Counted from the first letter of the stretch, positions 1 through 9,200 are shown. The stretch is DNA of 39,765 nt from Acidobacteria bacterium RIFCSPLOWO2_02_FULL_61_28 (GCA_001767035.1 MEKR01000123.1:1-39765), one strand, 5' to 3'. The notes: generated by a model from the letters alone, not told the origin. Numbers and translations are program-made.

Positions 1-9
1 CCGAAGCGC

Positions 10-333
10 ATGCGACTGTTGCTCGATGAATGCGTCCCGAGGCCCCTCAATCGTGACCTGGTGGGGCACGACGTTTGGACCGTCGTCGAGAGGGGATGGT
101 CCTCGAAACGGAACGGGGAACTCCTGAAACTCATGGTCGCGGAGCGGTTTGAGGCGCTCCTCACCGTGGACCAGGGCATCGAGTTTGAACAGAACGTTCG
201 CAAGTCCGGCATCGCCGTCGTGCTCATGGCGGCGCCTACGAACCGTTTGAAAGAACTACGGCCCCTGGTTCCTCAAATCCTTAAGGCGTTAGCCAGGGTC
301 AGCGCCGGTGAATTGATCCGGGTTGGCGGCTAA
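10..333 (+). CDS. DUF5615-family PIN-like protein (putative toxin)
   Basis: This 107-residue protein matches the DUF5615 pattern. It has an N-terminal LLLDEC strand-Asp motif (Asp6/Glu7 region), a GHDVWTVVERGW segment near residues 19-30, and a central LLTVDQGIEFEQN motif at about 50-62 that corresponds to the usual 'hlT.D..f..n' PIN signature. Family knowledge: DUF5615 proteins are small PIN-fold putative ribonucleases, usually encoded just after a DUF433 antitoxin-like protein as a type II toxin-antitoxin pair. The partner would lie upstream and is outside the window, because only nine bases precede the ATG. The ORF has the family's normal length and looks intact. The RNase role and target are inference. 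Confidence 0.8.
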   Translation: MRLLLDECVPRPLNRDLVGHDVWTVVERGWSSKRNGELLKLMVAERFEALLTVDQGIEFEQNVRKSGIAVVLMAAPTNRLKELRPLVPQILKALARVSAGELIRVGG

Positions 334-428
334 CGCCGACCCGGAGCCGACGGCGACGTCAACCTGCTGCTAGCATGCATCAAGAAGCCGTGGGGAGCGA
401 CGGCTGTTTCGAGGGGAGGAAGGCTGCC

Positions 429-1622
429 ATGAGGCCAACAGTGACGCGAACGGTGACACGAGCGATCACGGCGAGTGTTGTCTTGGCCTGTGTTGTCATC
501 GGCCCGGGCCAACGGGTCGTCGAGACCGTTGCCGCACAGTCGCGTCCCTCGGCCGCTCGCGAAGTTCCCAAGTTCCAAGTGGACCCGGCCTGGCCGAAGA
601 TTCCCAACAACTGGCAGTTCGGACAGGTCGCCAGCGTTTCGATTGACGCGCAGGATCACGTGTGGGTGTTGCAGCGCCCGGGCACGTTGCCGCCGGAGGA
701 GAAATCACGCGCCGCTCCGCCGCTGCTCGAGTTCGACGCGGCGGGCAACTTCATCCAGGCATGGGGCGGAACGGGCCAGGGCACCGGCCAGCAGCCCGCC
801 CAGCAATATGAATGGCCCAGTTCCGAGCACGGCGTCTACGTGGACCCCAAGGGCTTCGTCTGGATCGGCGGCAATGGCGACAACGACAATCAAATACTCA
901 AGTTTACGAAGGCCGGGAAGTTTGTCATGCAAATCGGCCGCGCGGGCCAAAGCAAAGGCAACGCCGACACGCAGAACCTGAGGCAGCCGGCGGACACATT
1001 CGTTTACGCCAAAACGAACGAGCTTTTCGTGGCCGACGGCTATGGCAACCGGCGCGTGATCGTGTTCGACGCGGACACCGGAAAATTCAAGCGCATGTGG
1101 GGCGCGTTCGGCAACGTGCCGTCGGACGCCCCTCCCGACCCGGCGTTGCCGGACGCCGACGTACAAGGCGCTCCGCAGTTCGTGCAACCGGTGCACGCCG
1201 CCCGCGTGTCGAATGACGGCCTCGTGTATGTCTCGGACCGTGGCGGCAAGCGCGTCCAGGTGTTTACGCTCGACGGCAAGTACGTGGCGCAAGTCTTCAT
1301 CGGCCGGGAATGCAAGGCGCCGCAATGCGGCAACGGCACCACGGCTGCGAGCACCGCGTTCTCCACCGACCCCGAGCAACGGTTCTTGTACGTCGGCAAC
1401 CGCAGCCAGTCCAAGGTCATGGTGTTCGACCGCAAGACGCTCGAACTCCTCGATTCCTTCGGCCAGCGCGGCTCCGCGCCCGGAGAGTTCGGCACCCTCC
1501 ATCACATGGCCGCGGATTCAAAGGGCAACCTCTACGTCACCGAAGTCACTCCCCTGCGCCCCGAAAACAGACGCATCCAAAAATTCACGTTGATGGGGAT
1601 GGCACCGGCGCCGCCGAAATGA
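429..1622 (+). CDS. Secreted NHL-repeat / six-bladed beta-propeller protein
   Basis: The protein is 397 residues from the ATG at 429. That start is preferred over the upstream ATG at 375 because a GGAGGAAGG Shine-Dalgarno lies about 7 bases before it, and because it begins a signal peptide: basic MRPTVTRTVTRA, then a hydrophobic run, then VAAQ. The mature part has recurring NHL-type blades: a hydrophobic strand, a D/N turn and a KxxxxFD/T element, for example VWVLQRPG, VWIGGNGDNDNQILKF, LFVADGYGNRRVIVFD, VYVSDRGGKRVQVF, LYVGNRSQSKVMVFD and LYVTEV..NRRIQKF. NHL propellers serve as periplasmic or extracellular binding scaffolds, and some are lyase or monooxygenase-like. No catalytic signature is certain here. 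It is monocistronic and convergent with the hydrolase gene downstream. Confidence 0.85.
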   Translation: MRPTVTRTVTRAITASVVLACVVIGPGQRVVETVAAQSRPSAAREVPKFQVDPAWPKIPNNWQFGQVASVSIDAQDHVWVLQRPGTLPPEEKSRAAPPLLEFDAAGNFIQAWGGTGQGTGQQPAQQYEWPSSEHGVYVDPKGFVWIGGNGDNDNQILKFTKAGKFVMQIGRAGQSKGNADTQNLRQPADTFVYAKTNELFVADGYGNRRVIVFDADTGKFKRMWGAFGNVPSDAPPDPALPDADVQGAPQFVQPVHAARVSNDGLVYVSDRGGKRVQVFTLDGKYVAQVFIGRECKAPQCGNGTTAASTAFSTDPEQRFLYVGNRSQSKVMVFDRKTLELLDSFGQRGSAPGEFGTLHHMAADSKGNLYVTEVTPLRPENRRIQKFTLMGMAPAPPK

Positions 1623-1692
1623 CGGGGCGCACGAGACGCTCCGCCGGCGGCTCCGCGTGGGCCGACGCAACCTCGCGCCAAGAGTTCGCTCC

Positions 1693-2328
1693 CTAGCTTT
1701 GTCCTCGCAGAGAACGAAAAACTTCCTGACTCGGCATTACCCATCCGAATGCGGTCTGAATGCACAGGAGAGCAGACCGATGGAGGTCTGGCCCGTCCAT
1801 CGTATCCACACAATCGGCAACCACAATCACGGCATAGTCACGACTGCAGGCCGATGCAGCCGTAGCCAGCACGCAACTATTGGTGTTCACCCCCGTGAGC
1901 AGGAGCGTATTGATCCCATGCTTCTCCAAAATGAACTCCAGATCGGTTGCCACGAAGCAGTCGTAGCGTTTCTTGCTATTCACGACCCAGTCCCGGGTAC
2001 TCTCATATAGCCCGGGAATAATTTCACAGCCCGGTGAGCCTTCCAGATTATGGCGTTCGGCATTCTTGCGCGCGGAGGAGGGGTCCGCCGCGCGCGTGCG
2101 CCAGAAAGGATTGGAGCGAATTTCGGCCACATCCCGGTAGGTCGTCACCAGGTGAATGATCGGGATGTGAGCAGCGCGACACTGTTCCAAGAAAAGCCGA
2201 TTGGCTTCGATGATACGGCGCTCGCTTCCAGGAAGCACAGGCATGGTTGCCACGGACGGGTCCAGGTGTCCCCGGTGCAGATCAATCGCCACAACGGCGG
2301 GCCGTACGACATCAACTCCGAAAGACAT
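1693..2328 (-). CDS. Isochorismatase-family cysteine hydrolase
   Basis: The protein is 211 residues from the ATG at 2328. That start is chosen because GGAAGGAGA sits a few bases upstream, whereas starting further up would add 23 unconserved residues. The fold is recognisable: VVAIDLHRGHLDP gives the catalytic Asp16, NSKKRYDCF gives the catalytic Lys119, and the GVNTNSCVLATA nucleophile loop gives Cys152. This Asp-Lys-Cys triad is that of the isochorismatase-like hydrolase superfamily (nicotinamidases, N-carbamoylsarcosine amidases, ureidoacrylate or biuret hydrolases). The substrate cannot be told from sequence alone; hydrolysis of a C-N amide bond is the commonest role in the family. The predicted location is cytosolic. 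It is transcribed toward the propeller gene with about 70 bases between them. Confidence 0.88.
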   Translation of the reverse strand: MSFGVDVVRPAVVAIDLHRGHLDPSVATMPVLPGSERRIIEANRLFLEQCRAAHIPIIHLVTTYRDVAEIRSNPFWRTRAADPSSARKNAERHNLEGSPGCEIIPGLYESTRDWVVNSKKRYDCFVATDLEFILEKHGINTLLLTGVNTNSCVLATAASACSRDYAVIVVADCVDTMDGPDLHRSALLCIQTAFGWVMPSQEVFRSLRGQS

Positions 2329-3000
2329 ATCTTCTCCTTCCAAAGCAAGTCCTTCCAACGCGAGGAATTGTACTGCTTGCCACTGACTCCGCATCATAAC
2401 TCACCAGTTGTTGAAAGCGGGTAGCGGGTCGCCACGGCTACTTGTCCCGCGACGCCCCGGCGAGCCGGACCGTAGGCCCTCTGGGCCGCAGGCTGGCGAG
2501 AAAAGCGCTCACCGTGGCTACCCCGCTCGTTAGTCGTGCCAAACACACTCGCTGGTGATTCATTTTCCGCACTGCCGTAGGCCCAAGCTTGTCCTGCCTG
2601 CCCTGAGCGCAGACGAAGGGAGCGTAGTCGAAGGGCGGAGGCCGCGCCGGAGCGCTGGATTCAATTTTCAAAGAGGGAGGGATTCTATTGATCGCTCCGC
2701 CGGCCGCTGCGCGAAAGCCTTCGGCAGAGAGGTACGAATCATGGACCGTCGCTTTCCCACGACTCAGCACCCCAACGCGCTGACAGCGGCGCGTTGGGGA
2801 CCCCGCTCTCAAGCCGTGGGCCATTCTCCTTCGCCCCGTTCGGGGCTGGCTAGACGCTACCAGGACTCCAGCGGGGCGGTGTGGGACACGCTACGCCTAA
2901 CGCCCGCGTTTCAGCCGCGGCGGCCGATTGTCACGCCAGCCGCCGTCGGCTGCATGCCTTTGTTAGATTGCCGCCTCCGGTTTCTGTGTTCCGCACCGGT
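2329..3000. other. Gene-free interval with scattered short repeats
   Basis: About 670 bases without a convincing gene. The open frames present have no ribosome site and no recognisable protein pattern. Around 2596-2632 there is a copy of a dispersed motif of the type CCTGAGCGCAG.CGAAGGG; relatives occur at about 5425-5455 and 24893-24915. The stretch 2770-2830 contains inverted and direct GCGCGTTGGGG-like words. The right end (about 2985-3020) carries 'cacagaggtg'-type text. It marks the left edge of the accessory island and may hold decayed sequence. Confidence 0.5.
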
Positions 3001-4389
3001 TCACCTCTGTGCCCTAGGTGTCCCTTGGCCGACCTGCGCGCCATCACCCAGCCAATCGCGGAAACGCCTCGTCAAGCGCGCTTCCATCAACGCGCCCCAT
3101 TCGGATACATGCCTCAGAATGCCCACAAGCTCAAGGGTGACGAAAACCGCCACCGCAAGGCCTATCACGATGCCAACCCAGCCGCTATGAAACGGATGTC
3201 CCGTGATTAGCGCGAGCGCACCAGCTACCAGAAAGATAATCACTATCCATCGGACGCTTTGGGCCATGCGCCGCGCCCAAGTTCGCGCTCGGCCTTCAAT
3301 CACCAGCGCACGCCGCCTCGCCTCCTTCGCTGCCGTACCTTCCGCCGCATCAGCACGCTCAGTTGCTGCGAGCTTCTGTGCTTCCAGCTCGGCCAGCTTG
3401 ACCTCGTACTCACCCTTGATCGCCTGGACTCGTTCCGTCGCATTAGTTGCGTAGGAGGCGGTAACTCGATCCACAATTTCGTCGAGCGTGACCGCATCGA
3501 TATCGCTCGGATCGTCGTCCGCAAATTCGGCCTCTCTCAACAGCCGGTCGGACATCGCTGACACCAGGACCGCTACCCTTTCATTAGTGCTGAGCTTCTT
3601 CGACTTCTCCAGCGAGTCCAAATGCCGCAAAAACCGGTCCCAAGTTGCTTGCTCTGGGCGTAGGGCGGCCGTACACAGTGCTACCAGTTCACGCACCTTG
3701 AAATCCGAGCAAAGAGAGGGCTTTTTCAACCACGCGAGATTCGTCAGTGCCCGAATGTGCACGACGGGCTCGATCCCAGTTTCATGTTCGTCCTCCTCCC
3801 ACCAGAGCCGCGTGTTGCGGATTACCAGGGGAGAGGCAGTCGCAAAGACGGCTCGCGCGTCATCGAGACTCGCGGACCGATGGCCCTTTCGAAGCGTCAA
3901 GATGCCGGCAACGCAGTCGACGTCATGAACGACGCGATGTGCAAGCTCGTCCTTCTTATCGCGGCCCGCCAATCTCGCGGCTAGGGCTGGCTCTCCTGCC
4001 GTGTACTCTCGAACATGGCTTGGCGCTCGCATAATCTGGAAGCCTGCCGCGATGATTTCGCGTTCCAGCAACGCGGACATCTCGCGGACATCGCTCGGCG
4101 AATACCGTTGAGTCAGGAAATGCCGGGTCATCGGCCTAGGTTCTAACGAGTTGCGTCCTTGTGCCGTGGCCAGTCGAGCCTCGTACATGGCCAGGATCCT
4201 TTGGATTTCGTGTGCTGTCTTGTCGAAGACGAGACGCTGGACGCCGCTAGCCTTCAGGACGTCAACAGTTTCGCACATGAGTGTTCTCGTCGCAGTGCCC
4301 TCGTAGCCGAGCGCTTGGCGGATCAGGTTGCTGTCAAAGACGACTCGAAGATCCTTGAATCGGCGGCTTGCCGCACTAAGGTCTGGCAA
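3001..4389 (-). CDS. Membrane-anchored PIN-like domain protein (C-terminal part of a gene split by TGA)
   Basis: This open frame of 462 residues begins at a TTG (4389) without a good ribosome site. Residues about 14-200 look PIN-like: LRVVFDSN (Asp19), FDKTAHEIQRIL (Glu61), and VVHDVDCVAGILTL (Asp156/Asp158), followed by a hydrophobic strand TASPLVIRNTRLWW. Residues about 320-377 are a charged, Ala/Glu-rich coiled coil. Two hydrophobic helices follow at about 381-397 and 403-425, so the C-terminus is probably anchored in the inner membrane. The frame is the same as that of the upstream 189-residue ORF: the two are separated only by TGA (4414-4416) plus eight sense codons (LVLYHAAF). I therefore infer an ancestral single protein of about 660 residues. 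Ribonuclease or DNase action is inference from the PIN-like acidic residues. Exact family not recognised. Confidence 0.6.
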   Translation of the reverse strand: MPDLSAASRRFKDLRVVFDSNLIRQALGYEGTATRTLMCETVDVLKASGVQRLVFDKTAHEIQRILAMYEARLATAQGRNSLEPRPMTRHFLTQRYSPSDVREMSALLEREIIAAGFQIMRAPSHVREYTAGEPALAARLAGRDKKDELAHRVVHDVDCVAGILTLRKGHRSASLDDARAVFATASPLVIRNTRLWWEEDEHETGIEPVVHIRALTNLAWLKKPSLCSDFKVRELVALCTAALRPEQATWDRFLRHLDSLEKSKKLSTNERVAVLVSAMSDRLLREAEFADDDPSDIDAVTLDEIVDRVTASYATNATERVQAIKGEYEVKLAELEAQKLAATERADAAEGTAAKEARRRALVIEGRARTWARRMAQSVRWIVIIFLVAGALALITGHPFHSGWVGIVIGLAVAVFVTLELVGILRHVSEWGALMEARLTRRFRDWLGDGAQVGQGTPRAQR

Positions 4390-4413
4390 GAAAGCTGCGT
4401 GATAAAGGACCAG

Positions 4414-4983
4414 TCATTCGAGCATCCCACGGAGGACAGCTAACAGTGCCGGGTCATCCCGCACCGAATCATGGACGAACTCGGCAACGACGGAGCGCTC
4501 CCGGTGGCTTGCGTCGGCCGCGTCGCCAAGTCCTGGCCGGCTCCCAAGTAGCAGCAGAACTTGCTCCGCTTCCAGAAATCTGAACAGCATGTCCAGTGCG
4601 GCGTCTGTCGATTCAACCGTAAGCTTGCGCCGCTGGCCTTCCTCGATTTGTGCCTTCTCCGCAGCGACATTGGAGGAAGGGAGATCGCGCGTGGGATTAC
4701 GCTTATAACGCCCCAACTCTCGCGAGAGGTACTTCTTGGCCGTCGCTCGCTTCAACAGGGTTGCCACGATCTGCTGCGGCATCGCCACCCCGTGGCTCGC
4801 GGCAAGCGCTTCCTGGATGTCCCCGGTCGTGAAGCTCTGGGCTGGCAGCCGAGCGAGAACGTCAAGAACCAGGGGCATGAAAATTCCCAAGTGATCACTG
4901 CCTCCATCGAGTTGTGCCTTCAAGAATGCAACGGTCACGAGACCGCCAGGGTGAACATTGGGAGCTTCAGCTGTTTGCGGCAT
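4414..4983 (-). CDS. Winged-helix-like N-terminal part of the split PIN/TM gene
   Basis: The protein is 189 residues. The start is secure: AGGAGGT lies at ideal distance upstream of the ATG at 4983. Residues about 34-90 (VLARLPAQSFTTGDIQEAL.., then VATLLKRATAKKYLSREL) have the helix pattern of a winged-helix domain: helix, T-x-x-[DE]-I turn, recognition-like basic helix, and a YLSRE wing. The second half is an acidic, leucine-rich helical stretch ending ..DDPALLAVLRGMLE before TGA. The downstream PIN-like ORF continues in exactly the same frame, and TGA is one base from TGG, so a nonsense mutation is the simplest reading. If expressed as it stands, the product would be a separate DNA- or protein-binding helical protein without the nuclease-like half. 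No database family is recognised with confidence. Confidence 0.6.
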   Translation of the reverse strand: MPQTAEAPNVHPGGLVTVAFLKAQLDGGSDHLGIFMPLVLDVLARLPAQSFTTGDIQEALAASHGVAMPQQIVATLLKRATAKKYLSRELGRYKRNPTRDLPSSNVAAEKAQIEEGQRRKLTVESTDAALDMLFRFLEAEQVLLLLGSRPGLGDAADASHRERSVVAEFVHDSVRDDPALLAVLRGMLE

Positions 4984-5226
4984 TACGAAGACCTCCTACG
5001 GATCGTTGGTCGAGTAAAGTCCTAGCACCGTTCAGTCCACCGGTGTCTCGGCAATCTACTAATGGGAGCAGTTTATAGATGACAATCCGAAACCCCTGTT
5101 GGACCGTCGGAGGTTCAGTACGCGCCTCTGACGGGCATCCGAAGCGCCTTTCGGTCCCAGGCACGTGGAGAGCTGTCATCTATTTAGTGCCCGGAGTAAT
5201 AACTCTTGTTTAGCCCGACCCTTCTC

Positions 5227-5397
5227 AACCGTCCTGGCGGGCGGCGGTACGCAACCGCTCTCCCGCCATGCGGGATCGCGGCTCTGATTACGGGCCCCCA
5301 CGATGGCGGTGCTTATTATAACGCCGCTACTGCTCGTCGCGGAGCAATGCAGCGACGAATCGTAAGGGCATCCCGGCAAGCCGGGACGCCGAAAGAG
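5227..5397. repeat. Direct repeat copy A (about 171 bp)
   Basis: Copy A aligns along its full length with 5676-5848. Shared blocks include cctggcgggcggcgg, tgcgggatcgcggctctg, a 'ttataacgcc' block, gagcaatgcagcgacgaa and catcccggcaagccggga. Differences are scattered substitutions and a few short indels. It is hairpin-rich and ends in the left hairpin of the element 5360-5629. Confidence 0.85.
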
Positions 5398-5629
5398 GCG
5401 GAATGGAATGATTCGTACCGCGCTGCCCCTTCGACTGCGCTCGGGACAGGCTCCGGCTGTCGCGGAGCGACAAGAATCCAATTTCCTTTTCCCGTTGTTC
5501 CTGAATGGCGTGCTCATTTACGCGGAATTCAAAATGCGCTACGGTGTTGCCTGCGCGTTGGCCTACGGCAGTATGGAAGGGATCATCTTGCGCGTGATTT
5601 TCGGCACGGTTAAAACCGTGCCCTGACGA
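5360..5629. repeat. Hairpin-ended repeat element 1 (REP/MITE-like)
   Basis: The left end starts TCGTAAGGGCA followed by a TCCCGGC-AA-GCCGGGA hairpin and GCCGAAA. The right end (5599-5629) is TTTCGG, then the hairpin GGCACGGT-TAAA-ACCGTGCC, then CTGACGA. The ends are inverted copies of a 'TCGTCAGGG-hairpin-GCCGAAA' terminus also seen at 5811, 6130, 14614 and 14763. It has no coding capacity. A copy of the dispersed motif CCTTCGACTGCGCTCGGGA lies inside at about 5426. Mobility is inference. Confidence 0.65.
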
Positions 5630-5675
5630 TTTCCCTTCAAAATATTGTGCCAATCTCAACAGGCCGACCTGCGTA

Positions 5676-5848
5676 AACCGCCCTGGCGGGCGGCGGCTGC
5701 AAACCCGCTCTCCTGCTATGCGGGATCGCGGCTCTGATTACGGTCACCGCACGATTGCGGTGCTCATTATAACGCCACTGATGCTCGTCGGGGAGCAATG
5801 CAGCGACGAAACGTCAGGGCATCCCGGCAAGCCGGGATGCTGAAAGAG
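5676..5848. repeat. Direct repeat copy B (about 173 bp)
   Basis: Second copy of the 5227-5397 repeat in the same orientation, offset by about 449 bases. Several differences fall inside hairpin arms and keep or improve pairing: the hairpin GCATCCCGGC/GCCGGGATGC is perfect here and has one mismatch in copy A. Confidence 0.85.
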
Positions 5849-6130
5849 CACGGCTGACCAGACCCTACCACTCTGCCGAAGGAACGTCCTCCAGAGCTTT
5901 AGCGGCGGAGGGCCGTCGTGCAGCTTCAGCGGAGCGACTTCTTGTTGCGTTGTGTATCCGCCTGCCTGGGCGTGTTGAATTTAACTACCTGGCCAGCAAA
6001 GCAGTCATTTCAAAAACGCTTCGCCTCTGGCTTCGCTTGAGCCTACGGCAGTAAGGAAGAAATCATCCATCACAGCGCGTTCGGCACGGTCCACGGCAAG
6101 CCGGGACAGGTTAAAACCGTGCCCTGACGA
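5811..6130. repeat. Hairpin-ended repeat element 2, with an internal 21-base insertion
   Basis: Same terminal architecture as element 1: CGTCAGGGCA plus a CCCGGC-AA-GCCGGG hairpin on the left, and ..AAAACCGTGCC-CTGACGA on the right. The right terminal hairpin is interrupted near 6091-6111 by about 21 extra bases containing CGGCAAGCCGGGA, which resembles the left-end hairpin. This suggests a recombined or nested copy. The shared block gcctacggcagta.ggaag lies at 6040 here and at 5562 in element 1. Confidence 0.6.
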
Positions 6131-6203
6131 GACTTCCGAAATCAACCTGACCTTTACCGGAGCCTCAACGTGATTTTAGCGGCTCGCTCTCTGCTTTGTA
6201 AAT

Positions 6204-6211
6204 GCTATACT
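6204..6211 (+). promoter_or_regulatory. Putative extended -10 promoter of the STAND NTPase gene
   Basis: TATACT at 6206-6211 is close to the sigma-70 -10 consensus. It sits about 45 bases before the start codon at 6257, just after the repeat block. The two bases before it read GC, part of aatgcTATACT, so a TG-type extension is present at one base offset only. No good -35 is seen at 17 bases. Transcription start would be near 6218. Confidence 0.4.
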
Positions 6212-6256
6212 AAGCGCCGTTGTTCCCAGTCGTCTTAACGTTTCGGGGGAAAGAAA

Positions 6257-9200
6257 ATGGCCGACCCTGCTACTATTGGCCTGCTACTCCTGAATACCAT
6301 CCCGTTTATCACCCGGGCCCTGTCTCCAGAGCTTTTGCGCACATTTTCTGGTTTTGTCGATGAACTTCTGGAACTGTCTGCTGCTCATGCCGCCGCTGGT
6401 TTAGGAAAGGAGACAATTAAAGAACTTAGCGCACGCCTGCGCGCCTATGCTCAGAATCCGACAAAGGCACCGGAAAATCACGACCTGCAAAAAGCTTTCT
6501 ACGGGAGTTTTTTGTGTGCGACGGACATGATCTATCAGGTTCGCCTCTCGCAACTGGGCGTCGGAATAAGGGAGGTTCCCTGCCTAGTTGGGTTGCGGAA
6601 CCACATCCTTGAGGGGCTTCGCAGTGCTTCCTTGACAAACTTGTCGCTGACGGAAAATGAAAAAGACTATCTAGTTCGCAAGCGCAAGGAGATTGCCACT
6701 GAGCTAAGAGAATATCGGAGTTTGTCGCAGCCACAGCTTGAACAAAAGTTGCCCGTTCAGCCCGATACGGAGGTGTTAACCCTTCTCACATCTTCAGCGA
6801 GAAAAAGGCCATCTCTCGAAGAAAACAGCGTACTTTTGGTCGCACACATGGTGGAGCGATCGCCTTGGTATGCAGACGTGAGCGATGAAGTTAAGACCAT
6901 TGCTCGAAATGCGTTGTTAGAAATCCAGATTGCATTCTTCGCAGAGGCCGTCAAGAGCGACCAAAGAGTTCAGGCAATTCTGACCAACGAAATTCTGGCA
7001 AGTATCAATATCGACGTGAAAGGCCTCGTCAGTGGATTACGAACCGCGACGGAGTGGATCAAGAAAGTCGAGTCGGAGCTCCGGGAGCTGAAGAATCTTG
7101 TTGAGGCTAAATTCAAAAAGCATTTTCAGGTCATCGACGACTCTTTCCTCAAAAACCAGGAAAAGGAATCCTTGAGGCCTTTCCTTACTATCTCCGTTGG
7201 AGATTGGCCGTTTGTCGTGCAGAGCCAAGGTATTGAAAGGGATCTCACAGAGGAAGTCACCGGAAGGATTCTCGCACCTCGGACTAGGGCAGCCTTTCAA
7301 ATAATCCGTGGCGAACCTGGTTCTGGTAAAACGACACTCCTGCGGCAAATTGGGGCAAAGCTTGTTGAAAAAGGATGTTGGGTTTTGGAAGCCCGTCAAG
7401 GTGCCAAATTTAACGAGTTTCAAGATAGCGTAGAGAAATTGACCAATGCAGCTGAAGCGCGGCTGTTCATTCTGATAGACGACATTTATAGAGATGAGGA
7501 TCGCAGTATCCTGGTTGAGATATTATCGGACCCCGGGCACATGTTGCCAGTGACGATAATTGCAACAACCCCTAGCCATGAAGACCGCACCAGAGAGATT
7601 CGAGAGAATAATTATCTGGATATCTTACCACCTGTAACGCCTGATAAGCTCAGCCAGTCTGAACTGGAACGATTCCGTCGAATTCCCGAGGTAGCCAAAC
7701 TTAGTGAAAGGAAATTCAAATCCCTTACGAAGTCCGGAAGAATGCTGGTTGTGATGCTTCAGCTAAGTAATGGGAAGCCCCTGGACCAGATTCTATTGGA
7801 TGTAGCGCACCGCCTAAGGGAGAATTTTCCTGAGACCTACGCAGTTTGGGACGTAATTTGTACTTTTGGACGCTGGAACCTTCCGGTTCCAGAATCTCTC
7901 CTAGAAAAGATTCTTTCAAAACCCGGATTCGGTCAGAGGCTTCGACACGGCCCCGCTACGATAGGGAGCGAGGGCTTGGTATTTCCTTCGGATTATCCCT
8001 TTGTCCAGGGTTGGACTTCAGGTCATCAAGTCATTGCTGAAACAGCGGTTAGGGTCGAATTTGCAGGTTCTCTACAGAGCAACTGCCAAGCAGCTCTACA
8101 ATCCGCGGACCCTACTGATTCAGAACATGCTCTATTCATCGGTCGGATGTTCCATTGTCTTAGCTCGATTAAGACTGGTGATTGGGAGCTAGGAAACCGC
8201 TTACTCAAAGCGGCGAAATGGAAGGAGAAGGTCCAAAACTTGGCGTTCCTCTCCCCGGAAGCGCAGGCAGACTGGGCTTTGGCCTTATGGCGGCTGGGAG
8301 AAAAAGACCTTGCGGAAAAATGCCTCACCTCCGCCAATCCTACATCTCCAAGAAGAGCGTCGATGGTGATTAACCTTCTGGCTACCATCGGAAGGTTTGA
8401 TGAAGCCTGCCGAGTTGCGGAGTCCTGGTGTGAATCACATCCTCACGACACCTTTGTTCGCGGGGCATACCTAAGCTTGCTAGGGCAAAGGGGCAGCGAC
8501 GAGCAAGTCCATCTGGCAATTGGGAAGACGCAGCAATGGCTTAGCAAGCTGGAGCATGACGAGGATACTTACGTTCGGGGGATATACTTAGGCTTGGTCG
8601 AATTGGCGGGCAGTGATCCGGAATTTAAACAGGCAATTGAAGAAACTCAGAGATGGCTCGGGGACCAGGATTCGGATACAAATGTTCGCATAGTATATCT
8701 TGGCGTCGTTGGGCGGGAAAGAGGCGGCGACCAACTCGAACACGCAATGAAGCAAACGGAGCAATGGCTCCGCAAGCCGGAACACGCCAATGATGCAGCT
8801 GTGCGGGAAGCTTACGTAGGCTTGGCGGCACACTTGGAGGACGAAACACAGGCTGAGTATGCAATTGCGTTGACGGAGAAATGGCTCAGGGAACCGGAAC
8901 ATGATGAAGAAAGCAATGTCCGCGTAGCTTACATGAGTCTTTTGGAAAAAAGGGGGAGTGCTGAGCAACTTGCCGAGCTAATCTCAGGCACGAGAGATTG
9001 GCTGGAGGGACACCCTGAAGCGCGCGAAGTCTGGACAGCCCTGATCGCTATGCTTATCCGCCAGCACCAGTCGCCCTTATCTGTGGAAGTAACATCTGCT
9101 GCCATTTTCCACCACCCCAACGATCGAAACCTCGCCGAACATTATCTTGACTTATTCGCCTCTACAGATAGTGCGGAAAACATTTCCAAGATGTTTGCTG

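Larger units (their letters stand above)
3001..4983 (-). pseudogene. Composite locus: wHTH + PIN-like + coiled coil + 2 TM, one in-frame TGA
   Basis: The distance between the two start positions (4983 and 4389) is 594 bases, exactly 198 codons. Codon by codon the frame runs GGG ATG CTC GAA TGA CTG GTC CTT TAT CAC GCA GCT TTC TTG CCA GAC. Only one stop interrupts about 660 codons. The second half has no ribosome site of its own. This supports one ancestral gene either inactivated by a point mutation (TGG to TGA) or read through. Seen directly: frame continuity and lack of a start signal. Inference: pseudogene status. Confidence 0.6.
4984..6256. other. 1.27-kb gene-free repeat block inside the accessory island
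   Basis: No convincing protein gene is present; the small open frames lack ribosome sites and follow the repeats. From 5227 rightwards it is built of duplicated hairpin repeats, listed separately. From 4984 to about 5200 is the divergent leader of the winged-helix gene, in which I see no confident promoter. The last 60 bases hold the putative promoter of the NTPase gene. The mosaic of repeat copies suggests a recombination-prone insertion site. Confidence 0.6.

Noticed and set aside
705..1505. 266-residue open frame opposite the propeller gene
   Set aside because: Shadow; the plus-strand protein has a signal peptide, a ribosome site and NHL blades.
4387..4416. Selenocysteine insertion at the TGA of the PIN-like gene
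   Set aside because: A weak CTGG..CCAG pairing exists downstream, but no proper SECIS shape, no selenoprotein family context, and Trp (TGG) is a simpler ancestral codon.
5206..5613. 135-residue ORF in the repeat block
   Set aside because: It follows the repeat sequence, has no ribosome site, and the duplicate copy does not keep the frame.
5227..6130. CRISPR array
   Set aside because: Only two long copies, no regular short repeats with unique spacers, and no cas genes.
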